Origin: DTU080 sp050945315
GTDB lineage: Bacteria; Bacillota; Limnochordia; DTU080
Assembly (NCBI GenBank): GCA_050945315.1
Contig: JBMNSS010000154.1
Coordinates: forward strand, 1-6,587
Length of the DNA: 6,587 bases
Direction of reading: 5' to 3'
A program made the translations under genes and the position numbers. This document shows, one piece after another, positions 1-6,428 of the stretch. How positions within the stretch are numbered: position 1 is the first letter of the stretch; each line of letters starts with the position of its first letter. The notes below the pieces were generated by a model. The model saw nothing but the letters and a program-made list of their open reading frames with translations. It ran no database searches and was not told the origin of the DNA.

Positions 1-96
1 AAACACTCCGGGGGCCTGTGTCTTCGCCCGTAACGCAGCTCGTCGTCAGACGAATTGGCTGGTCGAGCTTGCGTCTGTCGCCGCACATGATTGACC

Positions 97-142
97 CTCG
101 CAGACCGGTGAGACCTGAGCTCGCAGACCGGTGAGACCTGAG
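97..142. repeat. Perfect tandem duplication, 2 x 23 bp
   Basis: Positions 97-119 and 120-142 are identical over all 23 bases, starting CTCGCAGACCGG and ending GAGACCTGAG, and directly abut. Each unit contains the short palindrome ACCGGT and a GGT-GAG-ACC inverted triplet. There are only two units and no third copy elsewhere in the window. It could be a recent slippage duplication, a tandem pair of protein-binding sites, or a short variable-number tandem repeat. Confidence 0.9.
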
Positions 143-310
143 ATGGTCGATCAAGTCAGGTCCTCAACTCTGAGCACAGTGCTTGACGCACTTGGATTGG
201 TCCGGTTGTCGATCCGTGTGGCATATATTCGACTCTTGTGGATCGCGGACGGTCGACCCAGTCCAGTGCTCAGCGCCCGGCACAAGCCCGCACTCCAGCT
301 ATTTGACCAA

Positions 311-339
311 TTGCGTTTTTATCCTGCGCGTAGTATAGA
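311..339 (+). promoter_or_regulatory. Candidate sigma-70-type promoter for the membrane-channel gene
   Basis: TTGCGT (311-316) is followed after exactly 17 bases by TATAGA (334-339), in a locally AT-rich stretch. This gives a 3/6 match to the -35 consensus and 4/6 to the -10 consensus. Transcription would start near 345, leaving a leader of about 190 nt before the ATG at 537. The match is weak and rests on spacing and AT content only. Confidence 0.3.
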
Positions 340-443
340 AATTTTTAACAGGAGTTCGGGGGTCAATGGTCGTATGGTCAATGCAGAGGGGAGGTGGGAA
401 ATACCCTGGAAAACGTGTGGGCAAGTGAGTAGGCGTTTCTGAC

Positions 444-511
444 GGCAGGATGAGCCCTACTAATCCCTGCCCTGCCATCGGTCTTTCGTTGCGGGACGAT
501 GAGACGAAGAC
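444..511 (+). promoter_or_regulatory. Two stem-loops in the 5' leader of the channel gene
   Basis: The first hairpin pairs GGCAGGAT (444-451) with ATCCCTGCC (463-471), with one bulged C and an 11-nt loop. The second pairs GTCTTTCGT (481-489) with ACGAAGAC (504-511), with one bulged T. Neither is followed by a proper T-run, so they are poor terminators. They sit 25-90 nt ahead of the start codon at 537 and could shape mRNA stability or translation. No known riboswitch class is recognised. Confidence 0.3.
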
Positions 512-536
512 GGATATGTGAAAGGGGAATGGATCT

Positions 537-2033
537 ATGAACGAGATTGGTGATCTTGTGTTGACCCTGTGGGATACCCTAATGGCTAGGCTTCCCTCCA
601 TCGTGCTGGCGCTTATCATACTATTTGTTGGTTGGATTCTTGCTCGGGGCATCGCCTCTGTAGTCGGTCGTCTGGTCCACCGCTTGACGGGTGGCGTTCA
701 AGGTCGTGGCTTGGTCGGGTCGGGTGAGAAAGAGCAGATAGACCGCGTGGTAGTGCGTATAACATACTACCTGTTGATGCTGCTCGTCCTGGTACAGGTC
801 TTTGAGACTCTTGGTGTTACCGCCGTTCGGGAGCCGTTCGTCGCGATAACCAATCAGCTGGCGCTGGCGGTACCTAATCTGGTCAAGGCAGTACTTATTC
901 TGTTGGGGGCTTGGATCATAGCCACCATTTTGAGAAGTCTGGCCGTGAGACTTCTGCGAATTGAAAGTGTGGGCAATTTCCTGGACAAGACTGGGGCTCT
1001 GGATCCGGAACAGAAGGCGGAATGGGTTAACAGCGCGGGTAATCTCGTCTACTACCTCGTTCTTATCGTCTTCTTGCCGGCTCTGTTGGGAGCCTTGCAG
1101 CTTGAGGGCCTGAAGGAGCCTTTTGAGAGGGTAACCACGCAGGCACTGAGCTTCCTGCCGGGATTGGTGGCCGCCGTTGTGACGGTACTGGTGGGCTATG
1201 TCGTCGCCAAGATCATCCGGGGTATCGCCACGAGCTTTTTGGCCAGCACCGGTGTGGATAAGTTGCCCGAGAAGGTTGGTCTTGGTGAGGTTTTCGCCAC
1301 TACCCCTCTTTCCCGTTCGTTGGGTACTATCATCTTTGTCTTGGTACTGATTCCCGTTGCCATCTCAGCTTTGCAGTCACTGGGACTGCAGGCGATTTCC
1401 GAACCGGCGATCGGCATGCTGACCACTGTGCTCAACATGATACCCAGTATCGCAGTGGCGATCTTACTGTTGGCCGTCGGCATTGCCCTTGCCCGCTGGG
1501 TTGGACAACTGGTGGTTATGCTTCTGGAGCGGATGAATCTAACGCGCTTTCTCGTCAGCTGGGGTCTGTTGCGTGACGAGGAGGCCGGCGCGGACATTCC
1601 TCAGATCGTGGGTAGAGTGGTAAGCGGCATTACCGTACTCTTGATCCTCGTCGAGGTCTTCAACATCGTCCGTCTGGAGCAGCTGAGTGTGATCTTCGGT
1701 AGCATTCTCGCCTACATTCCCAACGCGGTGGTGGCGGTGATTATCCTGGTAGCCGGTTACGGCGTCGGTCAGTTCGCGGCTCGCAGTCTGGCCGGTATCC
1801 TGGAGAACACCAGCTATCCGGTGTGGATGGCCTCTGTCGCCAAGTACGCCATTTTGGTGCTTGCCGCTACCATGTCCTTGGAGCAGCTCGGCATCGCCGA
1901 AACGATAGTCGTGACGGCTTTCTCCATACTGCTGGGCTCCCTGGGGTTGGGTACGGCCATCGCCTTCGGATTGGGCGGCAAGGATGTTGTCAAGGAATGG
2001 ATGTTTGAGAAGAAGAACTCGGCTAAGAAGTGA
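537..2033 (+). CDS. Mechanosensitive-channel-like membrane protein with five conserved-TM-helix repeats
   Basis: A 498-residue integral membrane protein, almost entirely hydrophobic helices. The motif P-x2-V/A-x-A-(4-5 hydrophobic)-G-x3-A recurs five times, with its proline at residues 20, 113, 208, 303 and 394, a period of 91-95 residues. Each unit has a second hydrophobic helix (around 77-95, 172-190, 263-282, 362-378, 436-452), giving about eleven membrane spans. This repeat is the 'conserved TM helix' of MscS/CmpX-like channels. The C-terminus (466-488) carries a glycine-rich helix ending in GLGGKDVVKEW, resembling the MscS pore helix and its exit. Only ten residues follow, so the usual MscS beta domain is absent. 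A role in osmotic or envelope-stress ion flux is inferred from the family. The ATG has AAAGGGG nine bases upstream. A terminator follows directly, so it is probably monocistronic. Confidence 0.85.
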   Translation: MNEIGDLVLTLWDTLMARLPSIVLALIILFVGWILARGIASVVGRLVHRLTGGVQGRGLVGSGEKEQIDRVVVRITYYLLMLLVLVQVFETLGVTAVREPFVAITNQLALAVPNLVKAVLILLGAWIIATILRSLAVRLLRIESVGNFLDKTGALDPEQKAEWVNSAGNLVYYLVLIVFLPALLGALQLEGLKEPFERVTTQALSFLPGLVAAVVTVLVGYVVAKIIRGIATSFLASTGVDKLPEKVGLGEVFATTPLSRSLGTIIFVLVLIPVAISALQSLGLQAISEPAIGMLTTVLNMIPSIAVAILLLAVGIALARWVGQLVVMLLERMNLTRFLVSWGLLRDEEAGADIPQIVGRVVSGITVLLILVEVFNIVRLEQLSVIFGSILAYIPNAVVAVIILVAGYGVGQFAARSLAGILENTSYPVWMASVAKYAILVLAATMSLEQLGIAETIVVTAFSILLGSLGLGTAIAFGLGGKDVVKEWMFEKKNSAKK

Positions 2034-2081
2034 GTTTCGAGGGGCTTGGGGTGTCAGGGGTTCGGGCCCTAAGAAGTCAAG

Positions 2082-2115
2082 AGGCGGTGTGGTCACAGGC
2101 TACGCCGCCTTTTTT
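2082..2115 (+). terminator. Rho-independent terminator after the channel gene
   Basis: AGGCGGTGT (2082-2090) pairs with ACGCCGCCT (2102-2110) as a 9-bp GC-rich stem with one G-U pair and an 11-nt loop. Six T residues (2110-2115) follow immediately. It lies about 50 bases beyond the stop codon at 2033 and separates the channel gene from prfC. Confidence 0.85.
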
Positions 2116-2150
2116 GATTAGTCCTCTGATCATCGTGACAAAATGCCCCG

Positions 2151-2190
2151 GGCCGGCTGCTTTTCGGCGGCCTGAAGCGAGGAGCTTCGG
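2151..2190 (+). promoter_or_regulatory. Tandem hairpins in the spacer upstream of prfC
   Basis: An imperfect hairpin with closing arms GGCCG (2151-2155) and CGGCC (2168-2172) is followed at once by CTGAAGC (2172-2178) pairing with GCTTCGG (2184-2190) over a GAGGA loop. The second stem is 7 bp with one G-U pair. No T-run follows, so these are not terminators. I find no convincing -35/-10 pair in 2116-2249, so the prfC promoter remains unplaced. These structures may lie in its leader or may be incidental. Confidence 0.25.
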
Positions 2191-2249
2191 CACTTCCTGT
2201 ATGAATCGGTTAGTGATAGACTGACTACAACGCGTGGTTTTGCAGAAGG

Positions 2250-3887
2250 GTGGATGCGCATTTGGTTGATCATGAACTGCCGGCCGAGATTGCTCGCCGG
2301 CGAACGTTTGCTATAATCTCTCACCCCGACGCCGGGAAGACAACCCTGACCGAAAAACTGTTGCTTTACGGTGGGGCAATCCATTTGGCCGGGGCAGTGA
2401 AATCCCGTAAGGCTCAGCGTCATGCTACAGCCGACTGGATGGAACTGGAAAAACAGCGAGGCATTTCGGTCACCTCGAGTGTTCTGCAGTTTGATTACGC
2501 CGGCTATGCCATCAATCTCTTGGACACCCCCGGACACCAAGACTTCAGCGAGGACACCTACCGTACGCTCGTGGCGGTTGACAGTGTCGTCATGCTTATC
2601 GATGCGGCTAACGGGGTAGAAGAGCAGACGCGTAAGCTCTTTGAGGTATGTAGTCGGCGTGGCCTACCCATTTTTACGTTTATTAACAAGTTGGATCGCT
2701 ATGGTCAGCCGCCTTTGGACTTGCTGGCCGAGATTGAAGAGGTCTTGGGCATTCGCTCCACTCCGATCAACTGGCCCATAGGCATGGGATCAGATTTCAA
2801 GGGCGTCTATGACCGGGTGCATCGACGTTGTGAGCTGTACCAACAGATCGGGCACGGTGAAAAACGGGTACCCATGATGGCGCTCGAACCGGAAGACGAA
2901 GCGCTGCGTGAGGTGCTTGGTAAAGAAGCCCACGATACGCTTGTTGAGGAGATCAGCCTGCTTGATGTCGCGGGAGACCCGCTTGATCTTGATCGGGTGA
3001 ATCAAGGCGATTTGACTCCTGTCTTTTTCGGCAGCGCGCTGAACAACTTCGGTGTGCAGTCCTTCTTTGACCATTACTTGGGTATGGCGCCTGCTCCGCT
3101 GGGTCGTAGAATTGAAGGTGGGACTTGGGTGGAGCCAACTGACAGTGAGTTCAGCGCCTTCGTGTTCAAGATTCAGGCCAATCTCAACCCGGCGCATCGC
3201 GATCGCATTGCCTTTATTCGCGTTGTCTCCGGACAGTTTCAGCGGGGCATGAATGCTTTCCACGTCCGTTCCGAAAGGCAGATGCGTCTGTCACAACCTC
3301 AGCAGTTCCTGGCTCAGGAGCGCTCACTGATAGAGCAGGCCTATCCGGGTGATATCATCGGGTTGTTTGATCCGGGTGTCTTCCAGATTGGAGATGCTCT
3401 CACCGAGAGAAGCCCCATGCACTTTGTCGGCATCCCGCATTTCTCGCCCGAGAGGTTTGTGATGGTGAGGCTGAAAGATGCCATGAAGCGAAAGCAGTTG
3501 GTGAAAGGACTGGCCCAGCTTTCAGAAGAGGGCGCGGTTCAACTGTTTCGTCCGATAGGGTGGGGAGCCACCGATACCATCGTCGGCGCCGTGGGCGCGC
3601 TTCAGTTTGACGTAATGCACTATCGCCTGAAACATGAATACGGGGTAGATGCCCAACTGGTACCCGCTCCTTACCAGGTGGCTCGATGGGTCAAGGGCGA
3701 TGCTGATCCTAGGCTGTTGGAGAGTCGGGACAGCGTCAGTGTACTCGATCGTTTCGGGCGTCTCGCAGTGCTTTTCACAAGCGAGTGGGCCCTGCGCTGG
3801 GCAGAAAAAAACCATCCTCACTTGAGGTTCGAAGACACTGCTTCGGTTATCGGGGAGGAGGCGGAATGGATCGCCGCGATGAGATAG
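2250..3887 (+). CDS. prfC: Peptide chain release factor 3 (RF3)
   Basis: RF3 is a translational GTPase that removes RF1/RF2 from the ribosome after peptide release. All GTPase motifs are present: P-loop SHPDAGKTT (residues 24-32), switch I RGISVTSSV (70-78), DTPGHQDF (92-99) and NKLDR (146-150). The RF3 signature SRKAQRHATADWMELEKQ (52-69) separates it from EF-G. Domain II (FVFKIQANLNPAHRDR, about residue 305) and a normal C-terminus follow; 545 residues is slightly over the usual length of about 530. An in-frame TAG at 2217 limits the start. GTG 2250 is the longest choice but has no Shine-Dalgarno. TTG 2262, 11 bases after AGAAGGG, gives an N-terminus the same length as E. coli PrfC (14 residues before TFAIISHP) and may be the true start. 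It probably shares a transcript with rodA 37 nt downstream. Confidence 0.97.
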   Translation: MDAHLVDHELPAEIARRRTFAIISHPDAGKTTLTEKLLLYGGAIHLAGAVKSRKAQRHATADWMELEKQRGISVTSSVLQFDYAGYAINLLDTPGHQDFSEDTYRTLVAVDSVVMLIDAANGVEEQTRKLFEVCSRRGLPIFTFINKLDRYGQPPLDLLAEIEEVLGIRSTPINWPIGMGSDFKGVYDRVHRRCELYQQIGHGEKRVPMMALEPEDEALREVLGKEAHDTLVEEISLLDVAGDPLDLDRVNQGDLTPVFFGSALNNFGVQSFFDHYLGMAPAPLGRRIEGGTWVEPTDSEFSAFVFKIQANLNPAHRDRIAFIRVVSGQFQRGMNAFHVRSERQMRLSQPQQFLAQERSLIEQAYPGDIIGLFDPGVFQIGDALTERSPMHFVGIPHFSPERFVMVRLKDAMKRKQLVKGLAQLSEEGAVQLFRPIGWGATDTIVGAVGALQFDVMHYRLKHEYGVDAQLVPAPYQVARWVKGDADPRLLESRDSVSVLDRFGRLAVLFTSEWALRWAEKNHPHLRFEDTASVIGEEAEWIAAMR

Positions 3888-3924
3888 ACACCTATGATCG
3901 GTCGGTTTGGGGGGAGACTTGACG

Positions 3925-5034
3925 GTGGCCATAGTCGAAAAGAGGCTCGTGAAGCGGATAAACTGGATCTTGGTCGGCGGTGTATTAGCCATCCTATGTA
4001 TCGGGCTTTTCACCCTGTACTCGGCCAGTCGCCACGCCACGTCCGATCCGTTTTACCATGTCAAACGGCAACTGATTGCCATCGTGGGCGGCACGGTAGG
4101 AGCCATCATCGTCTTTCGGACTGACTATCATATCTATAGGCATTACACACGGCACTTCTACTGGGCCGCCGTCGGTAGTCTGTTGCTTGTGCTCCTCATA
4201 GGTCAGCGGGTGGGTGGATCTCAAAGCTGGTTCAGGTTCGGTGCCTTTCAGTTGCAGCCCTCCGAATTTGCCAAGTTGGCTTTCATATTCGTTCTGGCGG
4301 ATCAACTGGAAAGCCATCAGGCCGGTTTCGAGCGTATTCGCGACTTCTTGCCGATATTGATCTCCACCGCCGTCCCTTTCGGTTTGGTGATCCTCCAGCC
4401 TGACCTGGGAACGGCTTTGGTTTTCGCCTTTATCTTTATGGCCATGTTGTTTATCGCGGGCGTACCCGGAAGAGTCTTTGGCACTATGGCCGCGATTGTG
4501 TTGCCGATACTTCCTCTTGTGTATAGTTTCGTTCTCCGTCCGTACCAGAAGTTGAGGCTGTTGATCTTTCTGAATCCGTGGGCCGACCGCCTCGGAGCCG
4601 GGTACAATGTTATCCAGTCTTCGATCGCCATTGGCGCGGGCCGTTTCTTCGGCAAGGGCTATCTGAAAGGGACACAGGCTCAGTTGCGCTTCTTGCCGGC
4701 CCACCATACGGATTTCATTTTCTCGGTTTTTGCGGAAGAGAACGGTTTCGTCGGCTGCATCATTCTTCTGGGCCTGTTCCTTTTGATCTTCCTGGATACC
4801 GTCAAGAAACTGCCCACAAGCTACGATCGTTACGGGATGCTTCTTACCACCGGTTTGCTGGCCATGTGGACCTTTCACGTCTTCGAAAACGTGGGCATGG
4901 CTCTCGGTGTCATGCCGGTGACCGGTATTCCGCTGCCGTTCGTCAGCTACGGAGGCAGTGCCATGATAGTCAATCTGACAGCCGTGGGCTTGGTGGCCAA
5001 CGTGCAAGCCCGTCGCAGCGGAGTGCTGTTTTGA
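3925..5034 (+). CDS. rodA: RodA, SEDS-family peptidoglycan glycosyltransferase
   Basis: RodA polymerises lipid II glycan strands in the inner membrane, with a class B PBP, during side-wall growth of rods. The 369 residues match E. coli RodA (370). Signature blocks appear in order: QPSEFAKL (residues 111-118), LQPDLGTAL (158-166), GAGYNVIQSSIAIGAG (224-239), FLPAHHTDFIFSVFAEE (256-272) and MPVTGIPLPFVSYGGSAM (330-347). D263 in the HTDF block corresponds to the catalytic aspartate (D262 in E. coli). About ten hydrophobic segments are visible. The GTG at 3925 is preferred because GGGGAG (3911-3916) lies 8 bases upstream; in-frame TTG codons at 3907 and 3919 are poorly placed. It follows prfC closely on the same strand. 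The usual partners mrdA and mreBCD are not in this window, so they lie elsewhere or beyond the edge. Confidence 0.96.
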   Translation: MAIVEKRLVKRINWILVGGVLAILCIGLFTLYSASRHATSDPFYHVKRQLIAIVGGTVGAIIVFRTDYHIYRHYTRHFYWAAVGSLLLVLLIGQRVGGSQSWFRFGAFQLQPSEFAKLAFIFVLADQLESHQAGFERIRDFLPILISTAVPFGLVILQPDLGTALVFAFIFMAMLFIAGVPGRVFGTMAAIVLPILPLVYSFVLRPYQKLRLLIFLNPWADRLGAGYNVIQSSIAIGAGRFFGKGYLKGTQAQLRFLPAHHTDFIFSVFAEENGFVGCIILLGLFLLIFLDTVKKLPTSYDRYGMLLTTGLLAMWTFHVFENVGMALGVMPVTGIPLPFVSYGGSAMIVNLTAVGLVANVQARRSGVLF

Positions 5035-5122
5035 GGTAGCTGCATCTCGGCCGGGACGTATCAGACAGCCCTTGCCTTGCGCGTGAAATCGCGCCGGGTG
5101 GGGCCTTTCTTTGTGGAAGGAT

Positions 5123-5153
5123 GAGGCACGGACATTCGGGGCGGCCTCTTTTT
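5123..5153 (+). terminator. Intrinsic terminator downstream of rodA
   Basis: GAGGC (5123-5127) and CG (5129-5130) pair with CG (5142-5143) and GCCTC (5144-5148), a 7-bp stem with one bulged A and an 11-nt loop. Five T residues (5149-5153) follow directly. It lies about 90 bases past the rodA stop and probably ends the prfC-rodA transcript. A GC-rich hairpin GCGCG-TGAAAT-CGCGC at 5079-5094 sits between them without a T-run. Confidence 0.65.
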
Positions 5154-5389
5154 CAATGGAAACCTAACCGGGAGGACTAAACGGTCAGAAGGGAACAACG
5201 ACTCACTGTCCCGGAGACTTGGCAACCTAAGTTGGAGACTCAATGATCAGGTGCAGGTCTACACCAAAACCGAACTTGACCTGACTAGTACTGACATAGT
5301 CACCGCTACTGCCTCTTAGACCCCCTAACAGACTTGGAGGATGGAACTAAATGAGATAGGGTATGGAGGAAGGGTGTTTAGGATCTCTC
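5154..5389. other. Non-coding junction between housekeeping genes and IS debris
   Basis: No protein family or RNA gene is recognisable on either strand. Frames are interrupted by frequent stops. A 6-bp inverted repeat (CAGGTC 5254-5259, GACCTG 5278-5283) is too weak to interpret. An ATG at 5341 opens a frame that runs directly into the tnpC remnant, but its first 15 codons do not resemble IS66 transposase. The insertion boundary of that element therefore probably falls somewhere in 5341-5395. Confidence 0.5.
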
Positions 5390-5636
5390 ACCCCGCGGGC
5401 AGAGTAAGGTGGACCCTGTTCTCAAACAAGCCACGTGGTGCACGAACGAGCGCTGTCATCTGCAACCTTTGTGGAGACCGCCAAAAAAGAACGGCTTGAA
5501 ACCGTATGAGTACATCTCCCATCTGCTTGGGCAGATTCCGAACGTTGATCCGGGCGATCCCGCCGCGCTTGATGCCTTCCTGCCGTGGTCGGAGACGTTA
5601 CCCGCGGCCTGCAGAAGCTTGCGTAACAATCAGTGA
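5390..5636 (+). pseudogene. tnpC: 3' remnant of an IS66-family transposase gene (tnpC), two frameshifts
   Basis: This is the extreme C-terminus of an IS66 DDE transposase spread over three frames. Frame one gives GRVRWTLFSNKPRGARTSAVI, where the family usually reads GRKNWLFSNTPRGA-S. Frame two gives FVETAKK, as in the family's SLIETAK. Frame three gives KKNGLKPYEYISHLLGQIPN followed by LDAFLPW and a stop at 5634, which is the typical IS66 C-terminal domain. The frame moves by +1 twice: an extra T in the run at 5468-5470 and an extra A in the six-A run at 5483-5488. The catalytic DDE core, tnpA and tnpB of this copy are absent upstream, so it cannot be active. It is on the opposite strand to the other IS66 fragments here. 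Confidence 0.82.
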
Positions 5637-5718
5637 TCTCCGCTATCGCATAGAGATGACCATGGCTGAGTTCGCCCTAGGCAGGCGGGTTCGGCTTTGT
5701 CTTTTGCCCGGCACGGAG

Positions 5719-5858
5719 CTGAGTCGACAGAGTCGGTACCGCATCTGACGTTGCGGCACCGCTTTCTGTCAACATTGCGGAAACACCCTGACCAGCACCG
5801 GCCCGGTACTCCGAGATACGCTTCTCCCACGTGTGCTGTGTCGCTCGATCCGTGTCAT
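5719..5858 (-). pseudogene. tnpA: Decayed second IS66 tnpA remnant
   Basis: Read on the - strand from ATG 5858 this begins MTRIERHS, parallel to MSRVERRN of the better tnpA at 6428. After a frame change it reads WEKRISEYRAGAGQGVSA, matching the W-x2-RVAE...SGQSVAA block. After another change it gives VPQRQMRYRLCRL (ending near 5721), matching LPDHQMRYWLRRL. The sequence just before the start (ATGGAAGG...ATCGCT) also parallels that of the other copy. The frame changes and in-frame stops mean it is non-functional. It covers only the N-terminal DNA-binding half; the remainder toward 5637 is unrecognisable. Confidence 0.7.
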
Positions 5859-6106
5859 AGCGATAACCTTCCATGTAATGTAACGGTTCTGGGATGACTA
5901 TCCGCTGGTGACGGTAAACGGTTGCGGAAGACGAAGAATGCCGAAGCGAATGGGTCGAGTGTCAATGGCCAGTTGAGAATCCCCATTTTCGGCCACGAAA
6001 GATTCCCACGGTACCCATCCCACACCTGTCGGACACGGGCGGCGTGCGGATCGGTGCTGCCGCAGGCCGGATAGACCCGATCCACGTCGGCGCCCCCTAT
6101 TGGCAT
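5855..6106 (-). pseudogene. tnpB: Truncated IS66 accessory gene tnpB
   Basis: Starting at ATG 6106 on the - strand, the product reads MPIGGADVDRVYPACGSTD, the characteristic IS66 TnpB start (usually VYLACGSTDMRK). LDPFASAFFVFRNR at residues 50-63 matches the family block DPFSG-LFVF-NR. The stretch between is poorly conserved, and the expected RDRIKIL-WD continuation is missing. From about 5917 downward the sequence stops resembling TnpB and shortly becomes the 5' end of another tnpA. Intact TnpB is about 115 residues; only about 63 are recognisable here. Its start lies at the end of the upstream tnpA, as in normal IS66 gene order. Confidence 0.75.
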
Positions 6107-6428
6107 GACGTTGACAGCACCCTACAACATCCGGAAGAACGGCGGCGTCGAAGCCGGGGCCCACTTCAATGGCCGCTTTGCCGATGTGAATCAAAACGGA
6201 GCTTGCCCGGGCGGCAACGGCCGAATCCGTCGTATCGCTCCAACCAACCTCAATCCAACTATGTGCACCCTGCTGATCGTCCTCACCGTCTCGAAGCCGT
6301 CGAAGCCAGTACCGCATTTGGTGGTCCGGCAGATCGTTCTCCCGGCACCGGGCGGCCACACTCTGACCACTGGTGCAGTTCTCCGCAACACGCTGTGGCC
6401 ACATGTTGCGTCGCTCAACTCGAGACAT
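5898..6428 (-). CDS. tnpA: IS66-family TnpA-like accessory protein, stop codon lost, probably a remnant
   Basis: TnpA is the small helix-turn-helix accessory protein of IS66 elements. The N-terminus MSRVERRNMWPQRVAE, then SGQSVAARCREN (20-31) and HQMRYWLRRL (36-45), form the DNA-binding part. SWIEV (57-61) and the C-terminal block LIHIGKAAIEVGPGFDAAVL (79-98) are typical of the family. The start at 6428 is preferred over the in-frame ATG 6449 because GGGAGG (6442-6437) lies 8 bases upstream and the decayed copy at 5858 begins at the same place. Family resemblance ends near residue 106, where tnpB begins, yet the frame continues another 70 codons out of frame with tnpB. The normal stop has therefore been lost. 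With tnpB truncated and no tnpC on this strand, it is unlikely to support transposition. Confidence 0.78.
   Translation of the reverse strand: MSRVERRNMWPQRVAENCTSGQSVAARCRENDLPDHQMRYWLRRLRDGEDDQQGAHSWIEVGWSDTTDSAVAARASSVLIHIGKAAIEVGPGFDAAVLPDVVGCCQRHANRGRRRGSGLSGLRQHRSARRPCPTGVGWVPWESFVAENGDSQLAIDTRPIRFGILRLPQPFTVTSG

Larger units (their letters stand above)
1..536. other. Intergenic / leader region without a supported gene
   Basis: I find no protein family match in any frame here. The longest open frame (GTG 131 to 442, 103 codons) has an unremarkable composition, begins inside a duplicated repeat and lacks a convincing ribosome-binding site. What can be seen is a perfect tandem duplication at 97-142, several short hairpins, a weak sigma-70-like promoter at 311-339 and two stem-loops close to the downstream gene. 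The left part may be old mobile or intergenic debris. The right part, from about 340, is most simply the long 5' leader of the membrane protein gene at 537. Confidence 0.5.

Noticed and set aside
366..428. 20-codon open frame (ATG 366, stop 426-428) after AGGAG at 350-354, a possible leader peptide
   Set aside because: Spacing of 11 bases is loose, no regulatory codon run is visible, and the following hairpin lacks a T-run, so an attenuator cannot be supported.
131..442. 103-codon open frame on the + strand starting with GTG inside the duplicated repeat
   Set aside because: No recognisable family, no good ribosome-binding site, and it crosses the candidate promoter and runs into the leader of the channel gene. 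Its composition looks non-coding.
1539..2096. 185-codon open frame on the - strand opposite the channel gene
   Set aside because: Antisense shadow rich in His/Gln/Asp from the complement of hydrophobic codons. It also crosses the terminator at 2082-2115.
2254..2316. ATG 2254 in a different frame, opening a 20-codon frame that overlaps the start of prfC
   Set aside because: Short overlapping frames are expected by chance, and programmed frameshifting is known for RF2 rather than RF3. Nothing links it to prfC control.
3994..5007. 337-codon open frame on the - strand opposite rodA
   Set aside because: It is a shadow of rodA: low-complexity charged translation with no family resemblance, lying wholly opposite a well-conserved gene.
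5254..5283. Inverted repeat CAGGTC...GACCTG in the post-rodA spacer
   Set aside because: Six base pairs with an 18-nt loop and no T-run; not distinguishable from chance.
5383..5395. 13-base identity (ATCTCTCACCCCG) with the prfC P-loop region at 2316-2328, encoding ISHP in both places
   Set aside because: One such match is about what chance allows in 6.6 kb, and homology does not extend on either side.
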